From Lachnotalea glycerini (GTDB lineage: Bacteria; Bacillota; Clostridia; Lachnospirales; Lachnospiraceae): a stretch of DNA of 64,000 nt. The DNA is taken from assembly GCF_003201285.1 (NCBI RefSeq), contig NZ_QICS01000015.1, positions 22,393-86,392 of the forward strand, read 5' to 3'. Both the position numbers and the translations under genes were made by a program. The notes below the pieces were generated by a model. That model had not been told where the DNA came from and did no database searches. It saw nothing but the letters and a program-made list of their open reading frames with translations. Position 1 is the first letter of the stretch; each line of letters opens with the position of its first letter. Of this stretch, positions 1-8,408 are shown piece after piece.

Positions 1-127
1 AGATTTTTCACTTAAAAACTTACATCCGAAAATGAAGTTACAAAAATAGTAAAAACTATATGTTTTGTGTTTTAAATCAATAAAAAATAAATAACGAATA
101 AGAAAACAATATTATTGTCAAGTTAAA

Positions 128-161
128 AGCCTATTATATCCCAATGAAAGTATAATAGGCT
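128..161 (-). terminator. Rho-independent terminator of the lytic transglycosylase gene
   Basis: The arms AGCCTATTATA and TATAATAGGCT are perfect complements around a short loop. Read on the minus strand the hairpin is followed by a short T-run and lies just after the stop codon of the minus-strand gene. Nothing else is recognisable in the first 127 bases, which are AT-rich. Confidence 0.75.
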
Positions 162-169
162 TGATTGTT

Positions 170-943
170 TTATAAAGTAGAAGAGGTCAAGAGATTCAAT
201 ATAGCAGGTGAATAATTAATTTGATTTAAAGAAGAGTTATCTGAGGCAGATTTATTCTTTGATTCATCAGACTCATCATCATTATTTGTTATTTCTTTAT
301 TATTAATAAAAAGATTAATAAAAGTTAAATAATCATCATAGTTAAATAAATCCTTTAATTCTTTTATCTTTTCTTGTAGACTATCGGAAAGCCCTTTATC
401 ACTGCTTGTTGTATTGTTATAAGATGTAGACGCAGAATAGGTAGTATCCGGCACATCAACTCCAGATTGCATGTAAGCAGTAACCTTTACGACATAATCT
501 TGTGTTTCCTTAAAGGGTGGAATACCGCCATATTTATTTACGTTATTGCCTCCAGCGTTATAGGCAGCTAAGGCATAAGAGATATTTCCATCATAGGTAT
601 TTAATAACTCTGATAAATATTTAGCACCACCCATAATATTTTGCTCTGGATCAAAAGAATCTGTAACTCCTAAGGAGGAAGCGGTTGCAGGCATAAGCTG
701 CATAATTCCTTGAGCACCACAGCGAGAAACAGCATCCGCATTAAAGTTTGATTCCTGTTTTCCAACAGCCTTTAATAAATTGACCGAAATATTATATTTA
801 TTGGCGGCACGCTCAAAAATATCACTTAAAGTAGAAGTTTCTCCCAAATATGAAGAAAATGATCCAGTTACACTTGTACTGGAAACATTATTATCTTTAG
901 TACTTACATTTTCATAACCGTCTACTCGATTTACTCCTAACAT
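170..943 (-). CDS. Lytic transglycosylase (SLT family 1) domain protein
   Basis: Cleaves the glycan strand of peptidoglycan between MurNAc and GlcNAc. The SLT fold occupies roughly residues 40-150: the catalytic Glu is in AVGKQESNFN, followed by GAQGIMQLMPATA and the AYNAGGNNV signature typical of the Slt/MltC family. No signal peptide is visible at the N-terminus, which starts MLGVNRVDGYENV, so export by the flagellar route or release on lysis is possible. The C-terminal third is Asn/Ser/Asp-rich and looks disordered. The ATG is preceded by GAGGTG at good spacing. Family assignment is firm; the biological role is not. Confidence 0.9.
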   Translation of the reverse strand: MLGVNRVDGYENVSTKDNNVSSTSVTGSFSSYLGETSTLSDIFERAANKYNISVNLLKAVGKQESNFNADAVSRCGAQGIMQLMPATASSLGVTDSFDPEQNIMGGAKYLSELLNTYDGNISYALAAYNAGGNNVNKYGGIPPFKETQDYVVKVTAYMQSGVDVPDTTYSASTSYNNTTSSDKGLSDSLQEKIKELKDLFNYDDYLTFINLFINNKEITNNDDESDESKNKSASDNSSLNQINYSPAILNLLTSSTL

Positions 944-1257
944 GTATTCACCTCATTAATTATTTTAAAGTATAATTTTAAACATCTGCTACGTTATTGT
1001 TATATCTAATTTTATAGTAAAATCATAATAATTACAAGTATTTATTGATAATTTATGAAAAATTTATTCATTTATATGATAAATGCAGAAATAGTATTTT
1101 TAGATATTCAAATAAAGCGATTTACTTTAAGATATCCTTTACATAGAATCCCTATAAAATAATGTGAATAGATGTTTGAAGTTTAGATAAGGAATGATTT
1201 GACTAACCAGATTGAATAAACTATAATGTGGTAAAAAGAGAAGTAAAGGAGAGTTAT
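944..1257. other. Intergenic region between divergent genes
   Basis: This AT-rich stretch must hold the divergent promoters of the lytic transglycosylase and the MIF-like gene. I see no convincing structured RNA, repeat or additional gene in it. Confidence 0.5.
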
Positions 1258-1602
1258 ATGCCATATATAAGTACAAAAACAAACGTAGAAATTAGTAAAG
1301 AAAAAGAGATAGCCATGAAAGAAAGGTTTGGAAGAGCAATAGAATTAATACCGGGGAAAAGCGAAAATTGGTTAATGTGCGCTTTTGATGGAGGACAATC
1401 TATGTATTTTAGAGGGGATGGAAGCAACAATATAGCATTTATTGAAGTGAAAATTTTCGGAAAGTCTACAAAAGAAGCTTATCAAGCATTAACAAAAAAG
1501 ATTACGGAAATTATAAGTGAAGAACTTCTTGTTTCAACGGATAAGATTTATGTAAAATATGAGGAAGTAAGTATATGGGGATGGGATGGTAGCAATTTTT
1601 AA
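1258..1602 (+). CDS. MIF/phenylpyruvate tautomerase-like protein
   Basis: A protein of about 114 residues in the macrophage migration inhibitory factor (MIF)/tautomerase superfamily. The start chosen is the ATG at 1258, not the upstream GTG at 1228: AAAGGAG lies just before it, and it puts Pro directly after Met. An N-terminal Pro is the catalytic base in MIF-family tautomerases. The length matches MIF, and the C-terminal half (ITEIISEELLVSTDKIYVKY) fits the second beta-alpha-beta unit. The physiological substrate is unknown. It precedes a nucleotidyltransferase gene by about 70 bases and may be co-transcribed. Confidence 0.8.
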   Translation: MPYISTKTNVEISKEKEIAMKERFGRAIELIPGKSENWLMCAFDGGQSMYFRGDGSNNIAFIEVKIFGKSTKEAYQALTKKITEIISEELLVSTDKIYVKYEEVSIWGWDGSNF

Positions 1603-1671
1603 TTCAATGGAAATTGAGTGAATCACTAATTGGTAAGAAAAATTTTTCATAATGTATTAGGGAGGATAGCT

Positions 1672-2457
1672 ATGTATCAACATCATAAGGAATCATTAGA
1701 AATTTTGGTTGAATTCTTTAAGAAAAGAGAAGAAGTAATTGCAATTGTATTTGGGGGATCAGTAGCTAAGGGAACGGAAAGACCGGATTCAGATCTAGAT
1801 GCAATGATTATTGTAACGCAGGAAGAATATGAAAAGAGAAGAATAAACAAAACACTTTCTGAAACGATTAACGGAATGTGTACTTATGAGAAAGGATATT
1901 TTGATATTAAGTATATGACTAAGGAGTATCTTCAGATGGCGGTACATAAAGGAAGTGAACCAACCAGGAATTCTTTTTTGTGTGCCCGGGTTTTATTCAG
2001 CAAGGATGATGAAATTGAGAGTATTGTGAATCAAATCCCTATTTTTCAAAAGGAAGAAAAAGATGATAAACAGCTTTCCTTTTATAGTGCACTGATGGTG
2101 AATTATCATTATTTCTGGAAAGTTTGTAAGCCGGAAGGTTATATGAGAATCCATGTGATGTCTGAAATAATCTATATGGTATACCGTATGATACTCCAAA
2201 AGAATGAAGTGCTGTTCGCATCCAACCGAAAGCTGGAGGAAATAGTTGAACAGATGAAGTATAAGCCAAAAGAAATTGTAGTGTTGGGTAAAAGCTTTGC
2301 TAAATCAGGACTGGACAGTGATTGTGATGCATTTGTTACAGCTTTTTTGGAATGGTCGGATTACAAAGAGGAGGACTATAGTAAAGTTTTGACAAGATAT
2401 CAGGAGGACTATGAAACTTGGTGGTTAAAGCCCAGACCATTGGTAAATGAGTGGTAG
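1672..2457 (+). CDS. Nucleotidyltransferase-fold protein (aminoglycoside nucleotidyltransferase-like)
   Basis: The segment IVFGGSVAKGTERPDSDLDA carries the GS-x(n)-D-x-D signature of the polymerase-beta nucleotidyltransferase fold, with the two Asp that bind metal. The rest (about 190 residues) is helical, as in ANT/lincosamide nucleotidyltransferase-like proteins. The ATG at 1672 has GGGAGG upstream; a TTG at 1630 is also open but lacks a ribosome site. It could modify a small molecule or antibiotic, but no substrate can be read from the sequence. It lies in a run with a glycosyltransferase and an acetyltransferase, all families that include drug-modifying enzymes. Confidence 0.75.
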   Translation: MYQHHKESLEILVEFFKKREEVIAIVFGGSVAKGTERPDSDLDAMIIVTQEEYEKRRINKTLSETINGMCTYEKGYFDIKYMTKEYLQMAVHKGSEPTRNSFLCARVLFSKDDEIESIVNQIPIFQKEEKDDKQLSFYSALMVNYHYFWKVCKPEGYMRIHVMSEIIYMVYRMILQKNEVLFASNRKLEEIVEQMKYKPKEIVVLGKSFAKSGLDSDCDAFVTAFLEWSDYKEEDYSKVLTRYQEDYETWWLKPRPLVNEW

Positions 2458-2520
2458 TAAAAAAGTAGAAAAATGAATTGGGGAGCTGATGCGTTAAAGA
2501 AGTAGGTAAGGAGGGAACGA

Positions 2521-3699
2521 ATGGTGAGTAAAATAGCATTTTTCTGTATTCCGGCACATGGACACACCAATCCTACATTAGAAGTTGTTAAGGAATTGGT
2601 AAAGAGGGGAAATGAAGTCTGGTATTATTCTTATGATACAATGAAAGATAAGATAGAATCTACAGGAGCAAGGTATATTTCTTGTGATAAGTATGATATC
2701 CAGATGAATTTAAAACCAGAAGATGCGGAGCGTGTTGGAAAAGATATTGCTTTTTCAATGGAAATATTAGTGAACACTACGCTGGCATTAGATGAGGCAA
2801 TTATTGAGGAAATGAAGGACTGGAAGCCGGATTGCATTGTAGCGGATTCTATGGCTGCATGGGGGAAAATGACTGCTTTTAAGTTAAATATTCCATTTGT
2901 TTCATCTACAACTACTTTTGCATTTAACCGATATTCTTCTAAAATTATGAAGCAAGGAATCATTCCTCTATTTAGTATGTTGCTTTCAATGTCAAAAGCA
3001 AAGAAGAGCATCAAGAAGCTGCGGGATAAGGGATATCCGGTAAAGGGCGTATTGTCAATGATACAAAATGATAATGAAACCAATACAATTGTATACACTT
3101 CACCAGAATTTCAGCCATGCGCTGAGACATTTTCGGATAAGTATACTTTTGTTGGACCATCTGTACGTCAAATCGACTATAAAATCACAAAGACTGTTAC
3201 AAAGACTATTTACATATCTCTTGGTACGGTAAATAATCAAGATAGTTCCTTTTTTCGGAATTGTATGTTAGCATTAAAAGACAGTGATATGAACGTGATA
3301 ATGTCAGTTGGTGATGTGATTGATATGGCTTTGTTGGGCAATATTCCCGCAAACTTTCAAGTTGAAAGAAGTGTAAACCAAATTGAAGTATTACAACAAG
3401 TAGATTTATTTGTCACGCATTGTGGAATGAATAGTGTAAATGAAGCACTGTATTATAAAGTACCGTTGATACTGTTTCCACAGACAAGCGAACAGGGCGG
3501 GGTAGCCTACCGTGTAAATGAATTAGGTGCTGGAGTCTATTTGAAAGACAATAGTGTGTCGGCTATAAAGGAAGCGGTAAAAGAGATACTCAATAATCCC
3601 ATTTACAAAAAAAATGCAGAAATAATAGCAAAAGACTTTCATAAATGTGGCGGTCCTAAATTGGCGGCTAATAAAATATTAGAAGTTGCCGGGAAATAA
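2521..3699 (+). CDS. Macrolide-type (MGT/UGT) glycosyltransferase
   Basis: A GT-B fold glycosyltransferase of 392 residues. The N-terminus IAFFCIPAHGHTNPTLEVV contains the HGHxNP motif of the MGT/UGT (GT1) family. The C-terminal donor site reads LFVTHCGMNSVNEALYYKVP followed by PQTSEQ, matching the HCG-x-NS-x-E core of the donor-binding signature. It would transfer a sugar from an NDP-sugar to a small acceptor. GGAGG sits just before the ATG. No polyketide or peptide biosynthesis genes are nearby, so a role in modifying a xenobiotic or lipid is as likely as natural product synthesis. Confidence 0.88.
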   Translation: MVSKIAFFCIPAHGHTNPTLEVVKELVKRGNEVWYYSYDTMKDKIESTGARYISCDKYDIQMNLKPEDAERVGKDIAFSMEILVNTTLALDEAIIEEMKDWKPDCIVADSMAAWGKMTAFKLNIPFVSSTTTFAFNRYSSKIMKQGIIPLFSMLLSMSKAKKSIKKLRDKGYPVKGVLSMIQNDNETNTIVYTSPEFQPCAETFSDKYTFVGPSVRQIDYKITKTVTKTIYISLGTVNNQDSSFFRNCMLALKDSDMNVIMSVGDVIDMALLGNIPANFQVERSVNQIEVLQQVDLFVTHCGMNSVNEALYYKVPLILFPQTSEQGGVAYRVNELGAGVYLKDNSVSAIKEAVKEILNNPIYKKNAEIIAKDFHKCGGPKLAANKILEVAGK

Positions 3700-3816
3700 A
3701 AATTATTTAATCTCTAAGCTAAAATTTGAAAGGCGAGGTATAAACCATGATTGTAATTATGCAAAGAGAGATGTAGCAGAAATAATTATGAAAAATCAGA
3801 GGAGATTGAAAATAGT

Positions 3817-4380
3817 ATGAAAGAAGTTTATGAAAAATGTCCAGTATTGGAAAATGATAAATATTTATTGCGGTTGGTTGAGATAGATGATGCTAAAGAT
3901 TTATTAAAAGTGTATAGTGATGTAAGGGCAGTTCCCTACTTTAATAGTGATAATTGTAATGGTGATAATTTTTTCTATAAAACGTTTGTACAAATGCAAG
4001 AGGCAATAAAGTATTGGATTTTGGAGTATGAGAGAAAAGGATTTGTAAGATGGTCAATAATTGATAAAAATAGTAATGAAATAATTGGGACAATTGAATT
4101 ATTTCATAGAACTTCCCAAGATCATTTTAATGCATGTGCAATTCTGAGGATGGATTTAAGAAGTGACTATGAAAATGAAAAATGTGTCTATGAATTATTA
4201 ACGATTATATTATCCACTGCATATGATTTGTTTGAATGCACTATGATAGCGACAAAAGCTGCATCATTTGCAAGGGAAAGAATTGATTCATTAAAGCGTA
4301 TTGGTTTCAAACAATCAGAAGATAAATTGACAGGTCATGATGGAACGGAATATGGTAACTATTGGATTCGCTTAAAATGA
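3817..4380 (+). CDS. GNAT family N-acetyltransferase (RimJ/RimL-like)
   Basis: A protein of 187 residues with the layout of the RimJ/RimL subgroup of GNAT acetyltransferases: an N-terminal LRLVEIDDAKDLLKVYSD segment, a central strand ending IIGTIELFH, and a late helix ERIDSLKRIGFKQSE followed by YWIRLK. It probably moves an acetyl group from acetyl-CoA to an amine. The Shine-Dalgarno (AGAGGAG) is farther from the ATG than usual. The acetyl-CoA pyrophosphate loop is degenerate, so activity is not certain. Confidence 0.75.
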   Translation: MKEVYEKCPVLENDKYLLRLVEIDDAKDLLKVYSDVRAVPYFNSDNCNGDNFFYKTFVQMQEAIKYWILEYERKGFVRWSIIDKNSNEIIGTIELFHRTSQDHFNACAILRMDLRSDYENEKCVYELLTIILSTAYDLFECTMIATKAASFARERIDSLKRIGFKQSEDKLTGHDGTEYGNYWIRLK

Positions 4381-4518
4381 TAACAAGGAGAGCTACATAG
4401 TAAGTCGCACTTTTATATAATAGAAGTAGGATGGATTTTATAAAATAAGAGAGTGCTAAATATTATATGAAAATGTAAACGGAGAAGTTAAGTGTTTTAT
4501 TAGAGCTCTATAGTCTTG

Positions 4519-4546
4519 AGTATCCCAGATTATTTTTGGGATACTT
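4519..4546 (+). terminator. Rho-independent terminator after the GNAT gene
   Basis: GTATCCCA and TGGGATAC form a hairpin around an AT-rich loop and are followed by a run of T. It lies about 140 bases past the acetyltransferase stop codon and directly precedes the repeat element at 4553. Confidence 0.75.
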
Positions 4547-4552
4547 TTTTAG

Positions 4553-4620
4553 TTCACAGGAAAGACCTTGGTGGTAACGTAAAAAAGTTTGATTCCTATG
4601 AAATAAAAACACGATGCGCA
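4553..4620. repeat. Dispersed hairpin repeat, copy 1
   Basis: Nearly identical to 38871-38940, allowing a two-base indel and a few substitutions. Each copy has terminal arms (here TTCACAGGAA at 4553-4562 and TTCCTATGAA at 4593-4602), so the unit can fold into a hairpin, then a conserved tail ending ATGCGCA. Both copies sit immediately after a rho-independent terminator. It may be a REP-like or small non-autonomous element. Confidence 0.8.
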
Positions 4621-4649
4621 TTCAAAAACATAAATAGTACAAATACCTA

Positions 4650-4679
4650 TTTACTATAAACAACACTTTGTTGTATAAT
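4650..4679 (+). promoter_or_regulatory. Chemoreceptor promoter with palindrome in the spacer
   Basis: TTTACT and TATAAT are separated by 18 bases. The spacer contains CAACACTTTGTTG (4661-4673), an inverted repeat that also occurs, two bases changed, upstream of the TetR gene at 7732-7744. A repressor bound here would block polymerase. Confidence 0.5.
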
Positions 4680-4732
4680 GAACATGAATATTATTAATAA
4701 TATGCAAAGTAGATAAAGAGAGGAGTTATTTA

Positions 4733-6910
4733 ATGGAACGTAAACAAAAGATAAAAAAAAGCAGTTTGCTATTCAAAAATGTTTTAATTAATTTAGTAAT
4801 TGTAATTGGTCTAATTGTAACAATTGTAACTATTTTATATCAGCTAAGTGCAAGAGAGATTACAAGGGAAATTGAGGAGCAAATTCACTTAAAGTTGGAG
4901 AGTGCGAAAGATGATATAGAAAACACTCGGACTAATCAAGAACAGCAGCTTTCAATTTTAAGCAATACCTCTGACGTTGAGGAGATAATGTATGGGCATG
5001 ATGCCAGCAATTTCAGAAATCAGGTTGATGAATTACTAGAGAGCTATCAATTTATGGAAAACGTTTTGCTTATTGACAGTACGGGGAAGGTGTTGTTTGA
5101 TTCCGGTAATAAGGAAACCAGTGAGCTTGACCTTTCATCCCGTGCTTATTTTCAGGAAAGTATAAAAGGAAATACGGCACATAGTGATATTTTAGTATCA
5201 CAGGGAACCGGCAATTTAATAGAAATGGTAAGTGTTCCAATTGAAAGAAGCGGAAAAGTAATAGGAGTTCTCGCAACATCCATGAATATTGATTATATTA
5301 AGTCGGTTTTACAGGAAATAAAGGTGGAAGAGAGTGGATATGCATTTCTTTTAGATGAGAATGGTAATTTTATTTATCATCCAAACTCGGAATTAATTAA
5401 TACAAGTATGACTGAGGCAGGTGTTTTGGAATTAAATGAAGCATGGCCAGATATGCAGGCGGGTAAGGAAGGTGTGGTTTATTATACTTACGACGGAGTG
5501 AAAAAGATGACGTTGTATCTACCTATAGGAAGCTGGACACTTTCTATTAATGCTGTCAAATCAGAATATTTATCGGCAGTCAACGCAATGCTTCAGGAAA
5601 TTTTGATTATTGGATTTGTGATGCTTATTCTTGCATCAGGAGCTTCGGCACTAAATTCCTATTTAACCGTCAAAAAAATTAAAAAAGTACAGAAAGTAAT
5701 GGGAGTTGTGACTCGCGGAGATATGACAGTGCAGGTAGAAGAACAGAATTTGAAAAAGTGCTGGGAAATATTAAACTGTGACAAGACAGAATGTCCAGGC
5801 TATAAGAATGAAAATTTAAAATGCTGGGAAATGTCAAATACATTATGTAGGGGCGAGGTTCAGGCTGATGCAATAGCAAAGATTGATAATTGTAAAAAGT
5901 GCCACGTATTTGAAGCATCTGAGGGAGATGAGCTTGGCCAGATGACAAGAAGTCTTAGTGTAATGATTAAAACAATGAGAAATTTGATTTTTAATATTTC
6001 GCAAATAGCGGAGCAGTTATCAAGCTCAAGTCAAGAGCTATCAAGTGCCTCGGAGGAGACTACAACATCAGCAGAAAGTATATCGGAAAGAATGGAAGAA
6101 ATGAGTTCGAATGCGCAAAACCAGACAGAATACGTAGAAAGTATTAATTTAATGGCACATGAAATGAATTCAAAGCTATACGACTCTGTTGGTAAAATTA
6201 ATCATATGGCAGAGGAAGCTGGTATTGTAAATCAGAAAGCTAAGGCTGGAGAAGAAAAAATAGGTGATACCATTAATGGGATGGAGCAAATTAAGTCTCA
6301 TACGAAAAAGATAGAATCGGTAATGGATGAACTGATTCAACAATCTGCTGAGATTGGAAATATTAATAGTATGATTACTTCAATAGCAGAAGAGACAAAT
6401 CTCTTATCGTTAAATGCTTCTATTGAGGCGGCAAGGGCAGGGGAGAACGGAAAAGGTTTTGGAGTTGTAGCAGATGAAATCGGTAAACTGGCTTCCCAAT
6501 CGCAGGAATCAGCAAAAGGAATTTCAATGCTGATTGAACGAATTACAGAAAGCATTCAATCTGCAAGTGATCTAATGCATACCGAAACAGAGTTTGTACA
6601 AGAGGGTATCCAATCAGTTCAAGAATCTAAAACTGCATTCGAAGAAATTGCTCATACGGTATATGAATTAGTGGATAAAATGAAAGAAGTGGTTGACTTT
6701 GTAGAAACGGTAAGGGGATCTAGTGTTTCGGTAACAGAGGCAATGGAAAAAATGGCTGGTATTATTGAGGAATCTGGTAGTGATGTAGAGGAAATAACGG
6801 CTTCCACTGAGGAACAGACAAGTGTTTCAGAAGAAATTGCAAGATCGGCCACAGAGCTAGCACAAATGGCAGAGGAGCTCATGAAAGCAGTGAGTGAATT
6901 TAAGGTATGA
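4733..6910 (+). CDS. Methyl-accepting chemotaxis protein with dCache sensor and two-CW cysteine module
   Basis: A chemoreceptor of 725 residues. A first membrane helix lies at about residues 15-37, followed by a double-Cache-like extracellular sensor ([14 protein letters not shown] and [14 protein letters not shown] elements), a second helix near 285-307, then the signalling domain with the conserved tip [19 protein letters not shown]. Between helix 2 and the signalling helices, residues about 343-389 hold [17 protein letters not shown] and CKKC, the pattern known as the two-CW domain. Such Cys clusters may bind metal or sense redox state; this is inference. It is a stand-alone gene with its own promoter. 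The ligand is unknown. Confidence 0.92.
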   Translation: MERKQKIKKSSLLFKNVLINLVIVIGLIVTIVTILYQLSAREITREIEEQIHLKLESAKDDIENTRTNQEQQLSILSNTSDVEEIMYGHDASNFRNQVDELLESYQFMENVLLIDSTGKVLFDSGNKETSELDLSSRAYFQESIKGNTAHSDILVSQGTGNLIEMVSVPIERSGKVIGVLATSMNIDYIKSVLQEIKVEESGYAFLLDENGNFIYHPNSELINTSMTEAGVLELNEAWPDMQAGKEGVVYYTYDGVKKMTLYLPIGSWTLSINAVKSEYLSAVNAMLQEILIIGFVMLILASGASALNSYLTVKKIKKVQKVMGVVTRGDMTVQVEEQNLKKCWEILNCDKTECPGYKNENLKCWEMSNTLCRGEVQADAIAKIDNCKKCHVFEASEGDELGQMTRSLSVMIKTMRNLIFNISQIAEQLSSSSQELSSASEETTTSAESISERMEEMSSNAQNQTEYVESINLMAHEMNSKLYDSVGKINHMAEEAGIVNQKAKAGEEKIGDTINGMEQIKSHTKKIESVMDELIQQSAEIGNINSMITSIAEETNLLSLNASIEAARAGENGKGFGVVADEIGKLASQSQESAKGISMLIERITESIQSASDLMHTETEFVQEGIQSVQESKTAFEEIAHTVYELVDKMKEVVDFVETVRGSSVSVTEAMEKMAGIIEESGSDVEEITASTEEQTSVSEEIARSATELAQMAEELMKAVSEFKV

Positions 6911-6945
6911 TATTTTAAAAAGTAAATATTTTATTTCATGAATGA

Positions 6946-6992
6946 GGATGTCTCTGTTTTATAAGTTTTTGCTTATAAAAAGGGAGCATCCT
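6946..6992 (+). terminator. Terminator after the chemoreceptor gene
   Basis: AGGATG and CATCCT, with adjoining CTC and GAG, form the base of a hairpin whose centre contains TTATAAG/CTTATAA. It is followed by TTATTT. It lies between convergent genes and may serve both. Confidence 0.6.
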
Positions 6993-7019
6993 TATTTAAT
7001 GATAGGGTCGGGCTGTTTT

Positions 7020-7595
7020 TTATTTTATGAAATTGATTCCTTGAATAATAATAGATCTTGTGATAAAAGCCATTTCTTTTGGAGACTCTTTTAACCCGCT
7101 TTGAAGCCATTCACTAAAAAGACCAATACAGCCAGACAGCATGTAATTAAAATAATATTCAAAATTGTCTGCTTTATTTTTGCTAAACAGTAAGTTCCAG
7201 TCATGGAAGCATTTTGCGCGAACAATATTTTTTAATTTTTCTATGAAAGCTATGTCACCGTTTGCACTAAGAAGTGCTGCACAAATCGCTTCATTTTCTT
7301 TCAAAAACTTAAATATGTCTTCTAGTAAGGTCAAAGGATAGTCTGTCACATTCAACGGATTATATACGTTTAAAACGATTTGAAATTCTTCAAACATTTC
7401 TGCTTCAATTTGATTCACCATATCAAAAATATCTTTATAGTGAAGATAAAATGTACCTCTGTTTAAATCAACTTTTTCAGTTAGTTCTTTCACTGAAATT
7501 TCTTTGAAACTCTTGATGCTCATCAATTCTGTAAGCCCTTTTTTTAGAGCATATTTAGTTTTGCGGATTCGTCTATCTGCTGTTTTTTCTTTCAT
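7020..7595 (-). CDS. TetR/AcrR family transcriptional regulator
   Basis: A DNA-binding repressor of 191 residues. The N-terminal helix-turn-helix reads ISVKELTEKVDLNRGTFYLH with YKDIFDMVNQ after it, typical of the TetR subgroup with a DhaS-like C-terminal domain. The rest is a helical ligand and dimerisation domain. It is divergent from the Nudix gene. A CAACACTAAGTTG palindrome at 7732-7744 resembles the one inside the chemoreceptor promoter (4661-4673), so both could be operators for this protein. No transporter is adjacent, so the target set is uncertain. Confidence 0.88.
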   Translation of the reverse strand: MKEKTADRRIRKTKYALKKGLTELMSIKSFKEISVKELTEKVDLNRGTFYLHYKDIFDMVNQIEAEMFEEFQIVLNVYNPLNVTDYPLTLLEDIFKFLKENEAICAALLSANGDIAFIEKLKNIVRAKCFHDWNLLFSKNKADNFEYYFNYMLSGCIGLFSEWLQSGLKESPKEMAFITRSIIIQGINFIK

Positions 7596-7914
7596 TAGAA
7601 GCCTCCAATCTAAAGTATGAAATAATATAATACTTTGAAATAGTGATAAATATTATGATATTATTTATTTGTGGGATATAAGATATAGTAATGATTACTA
7701 TGCTCATTATAATTAATAATTATTTGAAAAACAACACTAAGTTGATTTAACGAAAAAAGTATATTAGTGTATAGAAGCCAAAAAATGATTGTATCAAATT
7801 GAATGGATTGAAATTTTGCAATTATAATATATAATAAAAAGAGAGTAAGTTTTTCGATAAAATAAATTAGATAGTCCTTTTCTTTAAGGCAACTATTTGA
7901 ATGATGGAGGTAGT
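7596..7914. promoter_or_regulatory. TetR/Nudix divergent control region with CAACACTAAGTTG palindrome
   Basis: The region separates the divergent tetR-type and Nudix genes. The only distinctive element is CAACACTAAGTTG at 7732-7744. The remaining sequence is AT-rich and I see no RNA structure or gene in it. Confidence 0.4.
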
Positions 7915-8334
7915 ATGCAAGGATATAACTGCATTATAGTATATAATGAAAAAAATAACAGATTGTTGTTTTGTAAACGAAGTAAAGCTCCTTATTTGGG
8001 TCTGTACAATCTGGTTGGCGGCAAAATCGAACAAAAAGAAGATGGATTTGAGGCAGCTTATCGGGAACTCGAAGAGGAGACTGGAATCAATCGAACACAG
8101 ATTATACTGAATCATATGATGGATTTTACATATTATAATCAAAACTGCTACGTTGAGGTTTATGTTGGATATTTAAAAGAGAATGTTGTATTGCGTGAAG
8201 AAGCTCATCCACTTGTTTGGATGGGGTTAGGAGAGGACTTTTTTGATCGTAATCGGTTTGCAGGTGAAGGTAATATTGGTCATATGCTAGAACAAGTAAA
8301 ATGTTACGGTGTAGGTATAACGAAAACCTTATAA
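7915..8334 (+). CDS. Nudix hydrolase
   Basis: A protein of about 139 residues with a clear Nudix box: G GKIEQ K E ... REL-EEETGI, which fits G-x5-E-x7-REU-x-EE-x-G-U, where the Glu residues bind Mg2+. It hydrolyses a nucleoside diphosphate linked to another group; the N-terminal YNCIIVYNEKNNRLLFCKR segment resembles the MutT/8-oxo-dGTPase-like branch. The ATG at 7915 has GGAGG upstream and is preferred over the TTG at 7897. Substrate is not determinable from sequence. Confidence 0.88.
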   Translation: MQGYNCIIVYNEKNNRLLFCKRSKAPYLGLYNLVGGKIEQKEDGFEAAYRELEEETGINRTQIILNHMMDFTYYNQNCYVEVYVGYLKENVVLREEAHPLVWMGLGEDFFDRNRFAGEGNIGHMLEQVKCYGVGITKTL

Positions 8335-8366
8335 AAGAGTGTATGTTTGTATATGAGAAAATAATA

Positions 8367-8403
8367 AAGGTGCCTATTAACTTAAATGCTAAATAGGCAC
8401 CTT
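8367..8403. terminator. Bidirectional terminator between Nudix and cellobiose phosphorylase genes
   Basis: AAGGTGCCTATT and AATAGGCACCTT are perfect 12-base arms around a 13-base loop. The hairpin lies between the converging genes and should stop transcription from either side. Confidence 0.8.
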
Positions 8404-8408
8404 ATGAT

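Noticed and set aside
170..943. Phage endolysin
   Set aside because: No phage genes are nearby and the protein is an ordinary SLT-family transglycosylase.
3748..3777. Short frame MIVIMQREM with a plausible ribosome site upstream of the GNAT gene
   Set aside because: Only nine codons before a stop. It could be a leader peptide or the start of a lost gene, but nothing downstream in any frame supports either.
1258..4380. An antibiotic resistance or natural product cluster made of nucleotidyltransferase, glycosyltransferase and acetyltransferase
   Set aside because: The genes are separately spaced, no biosynthetic or resistance hallmark is present, and each family has many housekeeping members.
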